DNA of 64,000 bases from Nitrobacteraceae bacterium AZCC 2146 (GTDB lineage Bacteria; Pseudomonadota; Alphaproteobacteria; Rhizobiales; Xanthobacteraceae), in NCBI GenBank assembly GCA_036924855.1, contig JBAGRP010000001.1:4526001-4590000 (forward strand), written 5' to 3'. This document shows, piece by piece, positions 7,261 through 15,538 of the stretch. The notes beneath the pieces are model-generated. The model made no database searches and had not been told where the DNA came from. It saw nothing but the letters and a program-made list of their open reading frames with translations. Numbering within the stretch: the stretch's first letter is position 1; each line of letters opens with the position of its first letter. A program made the translations under genes and the position numbers.

Positions 7261-8496
7261 TCACACGAAGGCGCTGAGACCCGTGACGGCCTTGCCGACG
7301 ATCAGGTTCTGCATCTGGTAGGTGCCTTCATAGGAGTAGAGCGCTTCGGCATCCGCAAAGAAGCGCGCCGCATTGTAGTCGACGATGATGCCATTCGCGC
7401 CGAATACCTCGCGACCCCAAGCGACCGTTTCGCGCATTCTCGCCGTGGTGAACGCCTTGGCGAGCGATGCATGATGGTCCTGCAGCTTGCCTTCAGTATC
7501 GAGTTGCGCCAGCCTTACCATCAGACACTGGGAGGCGGTGACGTTGCTGAGCATCCTCGCTAACAGGTCCTGCACCAATTGGAAGGACGCGATCGGCTTG
7601 CCGAATTGCAGGCGTTGCTGAGCGTAAGCAAGCGCGTGCTCATAGGCCCCCATCTGGTTGCCGGTCGCTTCCCAGCCCACGAGATAGCGCGTCATGCGCA
7701 GGACGCGCGCGGCTTCCCGGAACGAATGGCCCTCCTGAAGGTGGTTCTCTTCGGGAACGCGAACGTCCTTCAGGGTGATCAAGCCGTTCTGGACGATCTT
7801 GAGCGAAATCTTGTTCTGGATCTTCTCTACGCTAAATCCCGGAGTCGTCTTGTTCTCGACCACAAAACCCTTCACTTGGTGGTCAGCAACGTCTTGCGCC
7901 CAGATAATCGAAAGGTCGCAAAATGGCGAATTGCCTATCCACTTTTTCTGACCGTTGAGGATCCAGCTGTTGCCGTCCTTCGTTGCGGTTGTCGTCATGC
8001 CACCGGCCACGCCAGATCCTACCAACGGCTCGGTCATGCCGAAACAACCGATCTTCTCCCAACGAGCCATCTGCGGCAGCCACCTCTTTTTCTGCTCTTC
8101 CGATCCAGCAAAGTAGATGGAGCCCATGGCCAGCCCGTTGTGCACACCAAAGAACGTCGCGATCGATGCGTCGACCCGAGCCATCTCCATCGCGACGAAA
8201 CCATTGAGCAGCGGGCTTCCGCCACGGCATCCGTAACCCTCTAGTCCGACACCGCCGATGTTCAGCTTGGGGAACTCAGGCAGCAATTCAAACGGAAAGG
8301 CGTCTTCAACCCAGTACTTGTTGACGACGGGCGCGACTTTTTCCTTCAGAAACACGCGCAACTGGTTCAACGTTGCGAGCTCCTCAGGATTCAGCAGTTC
8401 GGTTACCTCGTAAAAGTCGCCGTTTGGAGCCGGGAGTTGCTTGGGTTGCCGAAGTTCCTTTGCGGACGCTTGCACTGCTGCACTTGCCGTGGCCAT
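7261..8496 (-). CDS. Acyl-CoA dehydrogenase (glutaryl-CoA dehydrogenase-like)
   Basis: The 411-residue protein has the acyl-CoA dehydrogenase domains in order: a helical N-terminus, the FAD-binding middle domain with GCFGMTEPLVGSG and NGQKKWIGNS, and the C-terminal helical domain with AYAQQRLQFGKPIASFQLVQ. The catalytic base is the glutamate in YSYEGTYQMQNLIVG, placed as in glutaryl-CoA dehydrogenase and peroxisomal ACOX4-like enzymes. It would make the 2,3-double bond of an acyl-CoA and pass electrons to ETF. It is the first gene of the minus-strand acyl-CoA cluster, 279 bases from a divergent AraC regulator gene. The exact acyl chain cannot be told. Confidence 0.9.
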   Translation of the reverse strand: MATASAAVQASAKELRQPKQLPAPNGDFYEVTELLNPEELATLNQLRVFLKEKVAPVVNKYWVEDAFPFELLPEFPKLNIGGVGLEGYGCRGGSPLLNGFVAMEMARVDASIATFFGVHNGLAMGSIYFAGSEEQKKRWLPQMARWEKIGCFGMTEPLVGSGVAGGMTTTATKDGNSWILNGQKKWIGNSPFCDLSIIWAQDVADHQVKGFVVENKTTPGFSVEKIQNKISLKIVQNGLITLKDVRVPEENHLQEGHSFREAARVLRMTRYLVGWEATGNQMGAYEHALAYAQQRLQFGKPIASFQLVQDLLARMLSNVTASQCLMVRLAQLDTEGKLQDHHASLAKAFTTARMRETVAWGREVFGANGIIVDYNAARFFADAEALYSYEGTYQMQNLIVGKAVTGLSAFV

Positions 8497-8775
8497 GGAA
8501 CTGCTCCTCGTCCTTGTTCGGTTTGAACTTGTGCATCAGGACTAGAGGAAGGCGGCAAAGGGCCGCTTGCACAATTATGCCTCGCTTGGAATGTTTAGGC
8601 CTGCGGCGTGAGGGGCGTGATCTCGCTGTCAGGCGAGGGCGATCAAACCGAAGCAGCGGATCTTTTTCAGAATGCTACGCGGCTTAACACCGAACAACGA
8701 GAGCTCTTGCGCGGGCTGCGCCATTGTTTGGCCTGACGGAATAGCCGTCGGTGTTGAACGGGAAGAGATTCTCAA

Positions 8776-9357
8776 ATGTACTCATCGGAGACGTTACCCC
8801 CTGCTCCGCGGGCGTGGGGCTCCAATGCGCGAGAAACGGCGGAAATTGTCGTCGAATTGTTGCGGGCCGGCCTGGAGGCGCTCGACACCAATCGCGAGGC
8901 GGCAACAAGGCACCTCTCGAAAGCGCGCCTAATTCTCGAAACGGCGGGTCCTTCGATTTTCGGCGGGGCGGCGGTCGGTCTCGTGCCCGGCGGGCTCGCT
9001 CCATGGCAGGTGCGGCGCGTGAAGGCTTACATCGAAATGAACATCGACAAGCCCGTGACCGCAAAGCAACTATCTGCCGTCGTCCGTCTGGGTCCGAGGC
9101 ACTTCCAACGTGCCTTCAAGAAGTGCTTCGGCGTCGGCCCGCATACCTTCGTGCTCGAACGTCGCGTCCAGCGAGCCCAGGAACTCATGCTTGCGACCGA
9201 CGAGCCGCTGTGCCAGATCGCGCTTGCTGCGGGATTCGCTGACCAGTCCCACCTCACGAAGCGGTTTCAATATGCCGTCGGTATTACCCCCAGCGTCTGG
9301 CGTCGGCACAGAAAAGACGACTGCGAAACACAAGATCCGTTCGCTAGAGCCGCATAG
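8776..9357 (+). CDS. AraC-family transcriptional regulator
   Basis: The 193 residues consist of a short N-terminal helical part (ETAEIVVELLRAGLEALDTNREAA) and a C-terminal AraC double helix-turn-helix from about residue 80. It includes KPVTAKQLSAVVRLGPRHFQRAFKKCFG, then QIALAAGFADQSHLTKRFQYAVGITP. There is no cupin effector domain, so it may sense via the short N-terminal part or be controlled by expression. A GGGAAGAG site lies 9 bases before the ATG. It is divergent from the acyl-CoA cluster, and the shared 8497-8775 gap is the natural place for its operator. Control of that cluster is inferred from position only. Confidence 0.85.
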   Translation: MYSSETLPPAPRAWGSNARETAEIVVELLRAGLEALDTNREAATRHLSKARLILETAGPSIFGGAAVGLVPGGLAPWQVRRVKAYIEMNIDKPVTAKQLSAVVRLGPRHFQRAFKKCFGVGPHTFVLERRVQRAQELMLATDEPLCQIALAAGFADQSHLTKRFQYAVGITPSVWRRHRKDDCETQDPFARAA

Positions 9358-9484
9358 CTCGCGCAGCGGCGGTTGATCCTAGGAGGCGCTGTAGCCACGA
9401 TGTCTGACTCAATGCCAAGGCTGCGGACGTACCATGAATCGTCAGAATGTCGCCGGGCGATAACCGATGGTCGATGCGTTGAGA

Positions 9485-10660
9485 TTAGTCGGATGTCGCC
9501 CAGCTTGGAACGGATGCAACGCGAAGCCTCCTGACTTCCAGGATCCAGGCGATACCGCCATAAAATAGCGCCAGCCCCCACAGCATCAAAAACTCGCCCC
9601 GCACGTCGGCGAGCGGAGCACCGAGCTGAGCGAGCCTCGTGAATCCATTAATCGCGGAGGTGCTTGGCACCAGCAATGAGGCCACATGGACAGCGGGTGG
9701 GATCACTTCGGTCGGCCACGCAAACCCCGCGAGATAGAAAAACGGCAGTCCGATCGCCGCCAGGACAAGTTGAACTGACAGCGGGTTTTTGAAGATCGCC
9801 GCAACGACAAGGCCCAGTCCGCTGATGGAAAGGACAAACGGCACGGCGAAGACGAGTATCGGGATGACACCGCCCAGCCGGGGTAGCCCATAAAGATAGG
9901 GTAGTGCGATCAAATAGAGCGGCAAGATCGCCGTTTCGAGCAGCAGATAGGCCAGCATCTTTCCCACAATGGTCGCAAAGGCTCCCGGCGCCGGATCGTC
10001 CGTCGCATTCTCTGCCGGATCGGCCCCGGGCAACGTGCCGAGCAGTCCGACGCCTATGAGCAAGATCTGGTGCAGGATCAGGATGAACGCACCCGGCAGG
10101 ACATACGTTGCGTAGCCACCCTGAGGGTTGAACAGCGGCACCGCCGTCAATTGCATCGGGTCGGAAGCGGCGCTGGCGAGAGCCGGATCGACGCCGATGC
10201 CGATCAGGCGGGCGGCTTCGACCTCCGCGCCCCAGGTTTGCGCCACCGCCGCGACGCCACCGGCAATGCGCTGATACAGCAGGAAATAGCTGGCGTCCGC
10301 ATAAAGCGCGATCGGCGACGCGCGGCCATGCAGCAGGTCACGTTCGAAATTCTTCGGGATCGCCAGAATGCCGAAGATCTTGCGCGCAAAAACCTCGCGC
10401 TCTGCACTGGCAACGTCGGGTAGTACCATCGTCACTGCGATGTCGGACGTCGCATCGATGCGGCGCGCCAGTTCGCGACTGGCGGACGTCCCGTCGCCAT
10501 CGACGACGGCAATCGGCACGTTGCGCAAGGCTTCATTGAGGTAGGGCTGCGGATAAAACACCGCATAGAACGCAGAACCAATGACCAGCACCGAGAATAC
10601 CGGCCGCAGCGCGAAGATGCGCCGGAGTTCATCCCTGAAGACTGTAAGCATTGCCTTCAT
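9485..10660 (-). CDS. ABC-2 type transporter permease (second of pair)
   Basis: The 391-residue protein has one N-terminal transmembrane helix (FSVLVIGSAFYAVFYP), a periplasmic domain of about 150 residues, and five C-terminal helices (for example GAFILILHQILLIGVGLLG and VPFVLSISGLGLVVAAIF). This is the YhhJ/YbhR-type topology. Its start overlaps the stop of the upstream permease by four bases, so the two are translationally coupled. With the HlyD protein it would form a drug or lipid exporter. No ATPase gene is present in this operon. Confidence 0.85.
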   Translation of the reverse strand: MKAMLTVFRDELRRIFALRPVFSVLVIGSAFYAVFYPQPYLNEALRNVPIAVVDGDGTSASRELARRIDATSDIAVTMVLPDVASAEREVFARKIFGILAIPKNFERDLLHGRASPIALYADASYFLLYQRIAGGVAAVAQTWGAEVEAARLIGIGVDPALASAASDPMQLTAVPLFNPQGGYATYVLPGAFILILHQILLIGVGLLGTLPGADPAENATDDPAPGAFATIVGKMLAYLLLETAILPLYLIALPYLYGLPRLGGVIPILVFAVPFVLSISGLGLVVAAIFKNPLSVQLVLAAIGLPFFYLAGFAWPTEVIPPAVHVASLLVPSTSAINGFTRLAQLGAPLADVRGEFLMLWGLALFYGGIAWILEVRRLRVASVPSWATSD

Positions 10661-11877
10661 GGGAGTGCATCCTTAAGCGTCGGCGGAGCGCCGGCAGCAT
10701 CACGAAGGGCATGCGCGCGCATGCTTTCCAGCCGCAACGCGACAAGTCCCGCGAGACCGACGACAAAAGCGAGCAGAACGAGGATCGGTTTCCACGACAG
10801 GTCAAGCGGCGTGCCCCGGATGGTTTGGTCGATCCGCGCCGTCAGGTACCAGGTGCCGGGCAGGATGACGCCAAAGCCATAAGCGAACGCATTCATGCCC
10901 AGGCGCGGGAAGCCAATTCCCATGAAGCCGAAGGCCGGCGACGTCAGCAGCGTGCCGATGCTGACGGCGCTCGCCGTCGGCTTGAGAAGCAGCGCTAGTA
11001 GAACGCCGAGGAATTGGCACGACAGGACAAAAAGCAATCCGGCCATATCGAGCAGCCAGCCCCGGCCGTGCAGCGGCAACTCAAGAATGCCGAACAGCAC
11101 AGCATCCGACAAACCGAGCATCATCAGAAACACGATCGTGTAGGGCAGCACCTTGCCCGCCATCGCGGGCCAAAGCCCGCCGCCAAGCCGGCGAAGAATT
11201 CGCAATCGGTGGCGCGTTTCGACGTCTATTCCGACGGAATAGGCTGACGCCGTCACGACAACGATTTGCAGCACGCTCGGCAGAATCGCGGCAAGCAGAA
11301 AATACACATAGTTCAGCGTCGGATTGAACAAAGCGTGGGTCTGCACCGGGATCGGTGAAATCGCGGCCTGCGCTTCTTCGATCGGCTGACCTTGCGCGGT
11401 GCGCAGCGACAGGCGGATGCCTGCGGCAGCGGCCGGCACCGCGACGCTCACGCCGCGCAAGGTAAGATTACCAATGGTTAGCGTCTGGGTGTTGTAAAAG
11501 AAGACGACTTCCGGCCGGCGGCCAGCGAACACGTCCCGCTCGAGATTTCGGGGCAGCATCAAGAGCCCGTGGACCTTGCCGGAGAGAATCATGCCGCGTC
11601 CCTCCGCCAACTCGCCGACGCGAACCGCGACCGCGGTATCCGGCGTGGCGTCGACCATGCGTATGATCGAGCGGGAAAGATCGGAACTGTCCAGATCGAG
11701 AACCGCAATCGGCAACCGTGTTGCAAGACCCGCGCTGAATATCAGGGTGAGTAGCGCCATCAGGCCCATCGGCACGACGGTGATAAAGGCGAGCAGCAAG
11801 GGACGGCGGTGAAGCCAGTCGATTTCCCGCCAGAACACCAGCCAGAAGCCAGGGCGCAAATGTCTTCGGGCCAGCAT
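10657..11877 (-). CDS. ABC-2 type transporter permease (first of pair)
   Basis: The 406 residues repeat the topology of the downstream permease: an N-terminal helix (LLLAFITVVPMGLMALLTLIF), a periplasmic domain with the YhhJ-like IAVLDLDSSDLSRSIIRMVDAT and GKVHGLLMLPRNLERD segments, and five or six C-terminal helices ending near VLLAFVVGLAGLVAL. It starts one base after the hlyD-like stop. The pair would act as a heterodimeric membrane part of an efflux pump. Both proteins have the same architecture and probably arose by an old duplication. Confidence 0.85.
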   Translation of the reverse strand: MLARRHLRPGFWLVFWREIDWLHRRPLLLAFITVVPMGLMALLTLIFSAGLATRLPIAVLDLDSSDLSRSIIRMVDATPDTAVAVRVGELAEGRGMILSGKVHGLLMLPRNLERDVFAGRRPEVVFFYNTQTLTIGNLTLRGVSVAVPAAAAGIRLSLRTAQGQPIEEAQAAISPIPVQTHALFNPTLNYVYFLLAAILPSVLQIVVVTASAYSVGIDVETRHRLRILRRLGGGLWPAMAGKVLPYTIVFLMMLGLSDAVLFGILELPLHGRGWLLDMAGLLFVLSCQFLGVLLALLLKPTASAVSIGTLLTSPAFGFMGIGFPRLGMNAFAYGFGVILPGTWYLTARIDQTIRGTPLDLSWKPILVLLAFVVGLAGLVALRLESMRAHALRDAAGAPPTLKDALP

Positions 11878-11878
11878 T

Positions 11879-12865
11879 TCAGCTTCCTCGCTTCGCCCAG
11901 GCGACGATTGCGCTCATGCCCGGGCGCAAGCCCTCCACAGGTTGCGTCGGCACCGCGCGGACCTCGAAGGTACGCAAATCGAAATCGCCGGTGGCTCGCG
12001 TGGCACGCCAGGTCGCATACTGTCCCTGAACATTGATCATGGTCACGCGCACCGGCATGACCTGAGACTTGAACGCGGGCACGGTGACATCGAAGGTGTC
12101 GCCGATCTTCAGCCCGCCGAGCAAATCCTCGCGTAGGTTGAATGTGAACCAGACGTTGCGGGTGTCGATCAGCGAAAACAGCGGCGAGCCGGCGCTGAAA
12201 TTCTCGCCGAGCGAAGCGACACGCGTCGTGACCTGGGCGGCGATCGGCGCGCGGATCGTCAGCTCTCCAACATCCACGTCGCGCTGGTTCAGCGCGGCCT
12301 CCGCCTGCTTAACCTGAGCTGCGGCAAGCGCCTTTTCTTCCGGACTGGCGCCGATGGTCGCCAGTTGCAGCGCGGCCTGAGCCGACTCGCGTTTGCGGAT
12401 GGCCGATTCCAGATTGTGGGTAACTTCATCGACCATGGCCTGAGGCGCGTTTCCGGTCCGGGCAAGTTGCGCCTTCCGGTCGTAAGTCTCCTGATTGAGC
12501 GTAACGTCGGCTTCCGCGGCCGCGAGTTCGGCCTTGCGGGCAGCAATGGTCTCCGGCCGCGTGCTGTTGATGCGATTGAGGTCGGCGTTAGCGACGCTTA
12601 GCGCCGCCCGCGCCGCGATCAGCGTCGCGACAAGTTGCGGGCTCTCAAGCTCGGCGATTACTGCACCTCGTTCGACGGTATCACCGACGTCGACCTGAAG
12701 CTTGGCGATACGACCCGCAACGCGGGGGCTGATATCGACGCGGTCGCTGGACACCTCGCCTTGCACGGTGAGCGGCGGCGGGCGCGTCGCGAGCCAAAGC
12801 ACGGATGCGAGCGCCGCGAGCGCAAATGCTCCAACGATCCATCGAAGTCGCTTGAGGCGTCCCAT
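11879..12865 (-). CDS. HlyD-family membrane fusion (periplasmic adaptor) protein
   Basis: The 328-residue protein has one N-terminal membrane helix (IVGAFALAALASVLWLA), a barrel/lipoyl half-motif (VDISPRVAGRIAKLQVDVGDTVERG), a long coiled coil (about residues 95-200, many Ala/Glu/Arg heptads) and the returning lipoyl half (LTIRAPIAAQVTTRVASLGENFSAGSPLF), then a beta-barrel. I prefer the ATG at 12865, with AGGAGA 8 bases upstream, to one at 12919. Adaptors of this type link inner-membrane exporters to outer-membrane channels. The two downstream permease genes are its partners. Confidence 0.9.
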   Translation of the reverse strand: MGRLKRLRWIVGAFALAALASVLWLATRPPPLTVQGEVSSDRVDISPRVAGRIAKLQVDVGDTVERGAVIAELESPQLVATLIAARAALSVANADLNRINSTRPETIAARKAELAAAEADVTLNQETYDRKAQLARTGNAPQAMVDEVTHNLESAIRKRESAQAALQLATIGASPEEKALAAAQVKQAEAALNQRDVDVGELTIRAPIAAQVTTRVASLGENFSAGSPLFSLIDTRNVWFTFNLREDLLGGLKIGDTFDVTVPAFKSQVMPVRVTMINVQGQYATWRATRATGDFDLRTFEVRAVPTQPVEGLRPGMSAIVAWAKRGS

Positions 12866-12950
12866 ATAGGTTTCTCCTGACATTCGAACACTTGGTTCTG
12901 GCGCCTGCGGCGGGTTCATCCGCGAAATGAAGCGCCGTGCCTCTTCCCTT

Positions 12951-13397
12951 TCAGAACTGAGCGCGGAGTGACTCGAACTCTGCGCGACACGTCTCGCTGA
13001 ATTTGCGGAGAAGGTCGATCGATCCGCTATTCGTCATCTCCCGAAGCTCGAGGAAGGTCTTGTTCGGTACCAAATACGTATCGATGATCCTTCGCGCGAC
13101 CGTCTCAGCACTTTCGACGACCTTTGGCGAGGATAGGATGCGCATCCTGCTGATCTTTACGTAAAGCTCGACCAGGGCCGGTATGTCCGGCTCATCGTGC
13201 TGGAGCGCGTGGATATTGCATTTCGAAGCAGACTCGATGAATTTCTTGTAGAGTTCTTGTCGGCGAAGCTTGTCCTGCGCGAGCCACTGCGCCTTGGCCT
13301 GTGCGTGTTGGCTCAACCACGACGCGAGGACGGATGTGAGTCCGCCGATGGTTACTCCTGCGAGTGCCGCGAGGGCGGAGATTACTGATGCGTTCAT
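12951..13397 (-). CDS. Hypothetical protein with one N-terminal membrane helix
   Basis: The 148-residue protein opens with a glycine-rich transmembrane segment (ISALAALAGVTIGGLTSVLAS) followed by a helical cytosolic part (QAKAQWLAQDKLRRQELYKKFIESAS, then VELYVKISRMRILSSPKVVESAE). I start it at the ATG at 13397 because the upstream 50 codons look random. Similar membrane-anchored proteins are widespread and uncharacterised in alphaproteobacteria. It overlaps no neighbour and has no evident partner. Confidence 0.65.
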   Translation of the reverse strand: MNASVISALAALAGVTIGGLTSVLASWLSQHAQAKAQWLAQDKLRRQELYKKFIESASKCNIHALQHDEPDIPALVELYVKISRMRILSSPKVVESAETVARRIIDTYLVPNKTFLELREMTNSGSIDLLRKFSETCRAEFESLRAQF

Positions 13398-13534
13398 TAG
13401 GACGATCACCGTTGAGGTCTGCGTGATAGATTGACCTTTGCAAGATCGATAAGCTCGTTGGCCCGGCCGTTTAGGACCGCCTTGATCATGAACAGGCTGA
13501 AGTGGCTGATTGGGAAACTTCGCCGCACCTGTCG

Positions 13535-14401
13535 TCAGCCCTGCCACGGTGCCAGGAAGGCCTCGAGCGCCGCGTTAACCTCTGCTGGCCGCTCCTCGTG
13601 CGGGAGGTGTCCAGCCCAGGCGATCGGCGCCGTGGTGAGGTCCTCGGCAATGCCGCGCCAGAGTTCGGCCATGTCGACCATCTTCGCCGCCTCGAACTCA
13701 CTTCCCCACAGGGCGAGGGTAGGGCAGCGAAGTTTGACGTCCTTGTCTTCTTCATCCTGCGCGATGTCTTCTCGCCAGGCCCGATAGTCCTCGAATGCAC
13801 CGCGCAGCCCACCCGGTTGCGCATAGGCGTGGACATAGGCGGCGATATCGGCGTCGCTGAGGGCTCCCGGGTCGTAGGTCCAACTCGTCAGGATATAGCG
13901 AAGCCAGAGTTCCTCCCGACCCTGGATGAGCGCTTCTGGCAAATCCCGGATGCCCTGGAACAAGAAGAACCAACTTGCCTGTGCAACCCGGGCATTCATC
14001 ATCCCAAAGAGCAAACGCGTCGGAATGTTATCCAGCGCCGCGAAGCGGGCCACGGCGTCGGGATGATCCTTGGCGAGCCGCAGGCCGACCCGCGCCCCGC
14101 GATCGTGGGCGACGATCGCCGCCCGCTCGATGCCGAGGTTGGACATCAGGGCGCGAATGTCATTCGCCATGGTGCGCTTGTCGTAGCCGGTGGGCGCCTT
14201 GTCCGTCGCGCCGTATCCACGCAGGTCCGGCACGATCAGCCGGTAGCGCGTCTTCAACGCCTCGATCTGATACCGCCAAGCGTAGGAGGTCTCAGGAAAA
14301 CCATGCAAGAGGACGACCGGCGGACCCTCACCAGCCTCGGCATAGTGGAACTTGATGCCGTTCGCCACACATCGATGGTGTGTAGTCGATTGTGTTACCA
14401 T
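13535..14401 (-). CDS. Alpha/beta hydrolase with Asp nucleophile (epoxide hydrolase / haloacetate dehalogenase-like)
   Basis: The 288 residues form an alpha/beta hydrolase: the oxyanion motif VVLLHGFPETSYAWR (HGFP), then AIVAHDRGARVGLRLA, where the nucleophile elbow has Asp rather than Ser. The catalytic His is probably in WAGHLPHEERPAEV near the C-terminus. HDRGAR followed by a second Arg is the pattern of fluoroacetate dehalogenases and soluble epoxide hydrolases. In the region where fluoroacetate dehalogenases carry His-Trp for halide binding this protein reads ASWFFLFQ, so dehalogenation of fluoroacetate is doubtful. A GGAG site lies 9 bases before the ATG at 14401, better than the ATG at 14476. 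Confidence 0.8.
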   Translation of the reverse strand: MVTQSTTHHRCVANGIKFHYAEAGEGPPVVLLHGFPETSYAWRYQIEALKTRYRLIVPDLRGYGATDKAPTGYDKRTMANDIRALMSNLGIERAAIVAHDRGARVGLRLAKDHPDAVARFAALDNIPTRLLFGMMNARVAQASWFFLFQGIRDLPEALIQGREELWLRYILTSWTYDPGALSDADIAAYVHAYAQPGGLRGAFEDYRAWREDIAQDEEDKDVKLRCPTLALWGSEFEAAKMVDMAELWRGIAEDLTTAPIAWAGHLPHEERPAEVNAALEAFLAPWQG

Positions 14402-14555
14402 GACCTTCGCTCCTCTCGGAATCCTTGTGCAGGCCGCACAACTGTCCTTGTAGATTTCGGAGCCCGCGCACATCACCCATTATCGGATAGATTTCATTTC
14501 AGACGCGAAGCCGAAGTCGCGTAAATCATGTGCATCCGGGCCGCTCCAACCTCGT

Positions 14556-15413
14556 TTATGCGACAACTTCTCTTAAAAACTCATCGATGGTGGCGTTGAC
14601 CGGTTGTGGAGCCTCCAGGGCAGCAAGATGCCCGACCTTGGGTAGCACTTTGAACAGACCGCCGGGGATGGCCTCCGCCATGGCGCGGGTTTCGGCGACC
14701 GGAAATGTTCGGTCCTCCTCACCAGCCACCACCAGAACTGGTTTTCGAATGGCGCCCAAAAGGGCACGATGCTCGGCGCGGTACGGAACGACGCTATCGA
14801 TCGCCCAGCAGACAGAGTCCGCACGGGCTGCGGCCACCGTTGAGCGGATGAATTCCACCACTTCAGGCCTCGTCCTTTCGCTCGTCGCACCGGCAAAGGC
14901 CTTGACTGCGCGGTTGACGACCGGTTTTGGGACCGTACGCCGTCGGCGCAGCATTGAAGTCATCAGTAAGAACTCCATCTTCTGGCGCCAACCAGCCACC
15001 GAAGCCGTGCAGTTCATCAATACGGCGGCGCGTGCCCGGCTCGGATACAGGGCAACGAATACGCCGCCCATCATTCCGCCCCAAGAGTTACCGAGCAGGA
15101 CGCAGTCCTCAATCTCCAATTGATCCAGGATCTGGGTCAGGCATAGGGCACATTCCTCAAGTGTGAAACGCCGGTTCAAGGGATCGCTTTCGCCGTGACC
15201 GGGCGAGTCGATCAGAACCATCGTATGGCTGCTTGCGAAGTGATCGACTTGTCCCCGCCACATCTGCCCCGTCATCAAAAGGCTGGGCCAGCAAACCATG
15301 GCCGGACCGTTGCCGACGACGTGAACATTGATTTCCCCCAGCAGAGTGGCAATGCGCTGCTTGCGGAGGAAAGCAACGCGTTGATGTTCGGTCGTCTGCA
15401 TGACAAGCTCCAT
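14556..15413 (-). CDS. Alpha/beta hydrolase
   Basis: The 285-residue protein is a classical serine alpha/beta hydrolase: nucleophile elbow GNSWGGMMGG (Ser near residue 109), acid in VAGEEDRTFPV, and His in KVGHLAALEAPQ. The overall pattern (IDSPGHGESDPLN, LDQLEIEDCVLLGNSWGG) resembles 3-oxoadipate enol-lactonases and meta-cleavage product hydrolases, but these signatures are shared by many esterases. It lies in the same direction as the hydrolase at 13535-14401, 154 bases upstream, perhaps in one transcript. The substrate is unknown. Confidence 0.82.
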   Translation of the reverse strand: MELVMQTTEHQRVAFLRKQRIATLLGEINVHVVGNGPAMVCWPSLLMTGQMWRGQVDHFASSHTMVLIDSPGHGESDPLNRRFTLEECALCLTQILDQLEIEDCVLLGNSWGGMMGGVFVALYPSRARAAVLMNCTASVAGWRQKMEFLLMTSMLRRRRTVPKPVVNRAVKAFAGATSERTRPEVVEFIRSTVAAARADSVCWAIDSVVPYRAEHRALLGAIRKPVLVVAGEEDRTFPVAETRAMAEAIPGGLFKVLPKVGHLAALEAPQPVNATIDEFLREVVA

Positions 15414-15538
15414 TTTCAGGTCGGTAGACGCAGCTATGGCGATTTGCGATCGTCATTGGTTGTGCATGCGCCTTAAGCATTCTAGCGATGAGGTACTTTT
15501 GTACTCGGCGAGGCATCCATGATCGAGAAATCTTCGGG

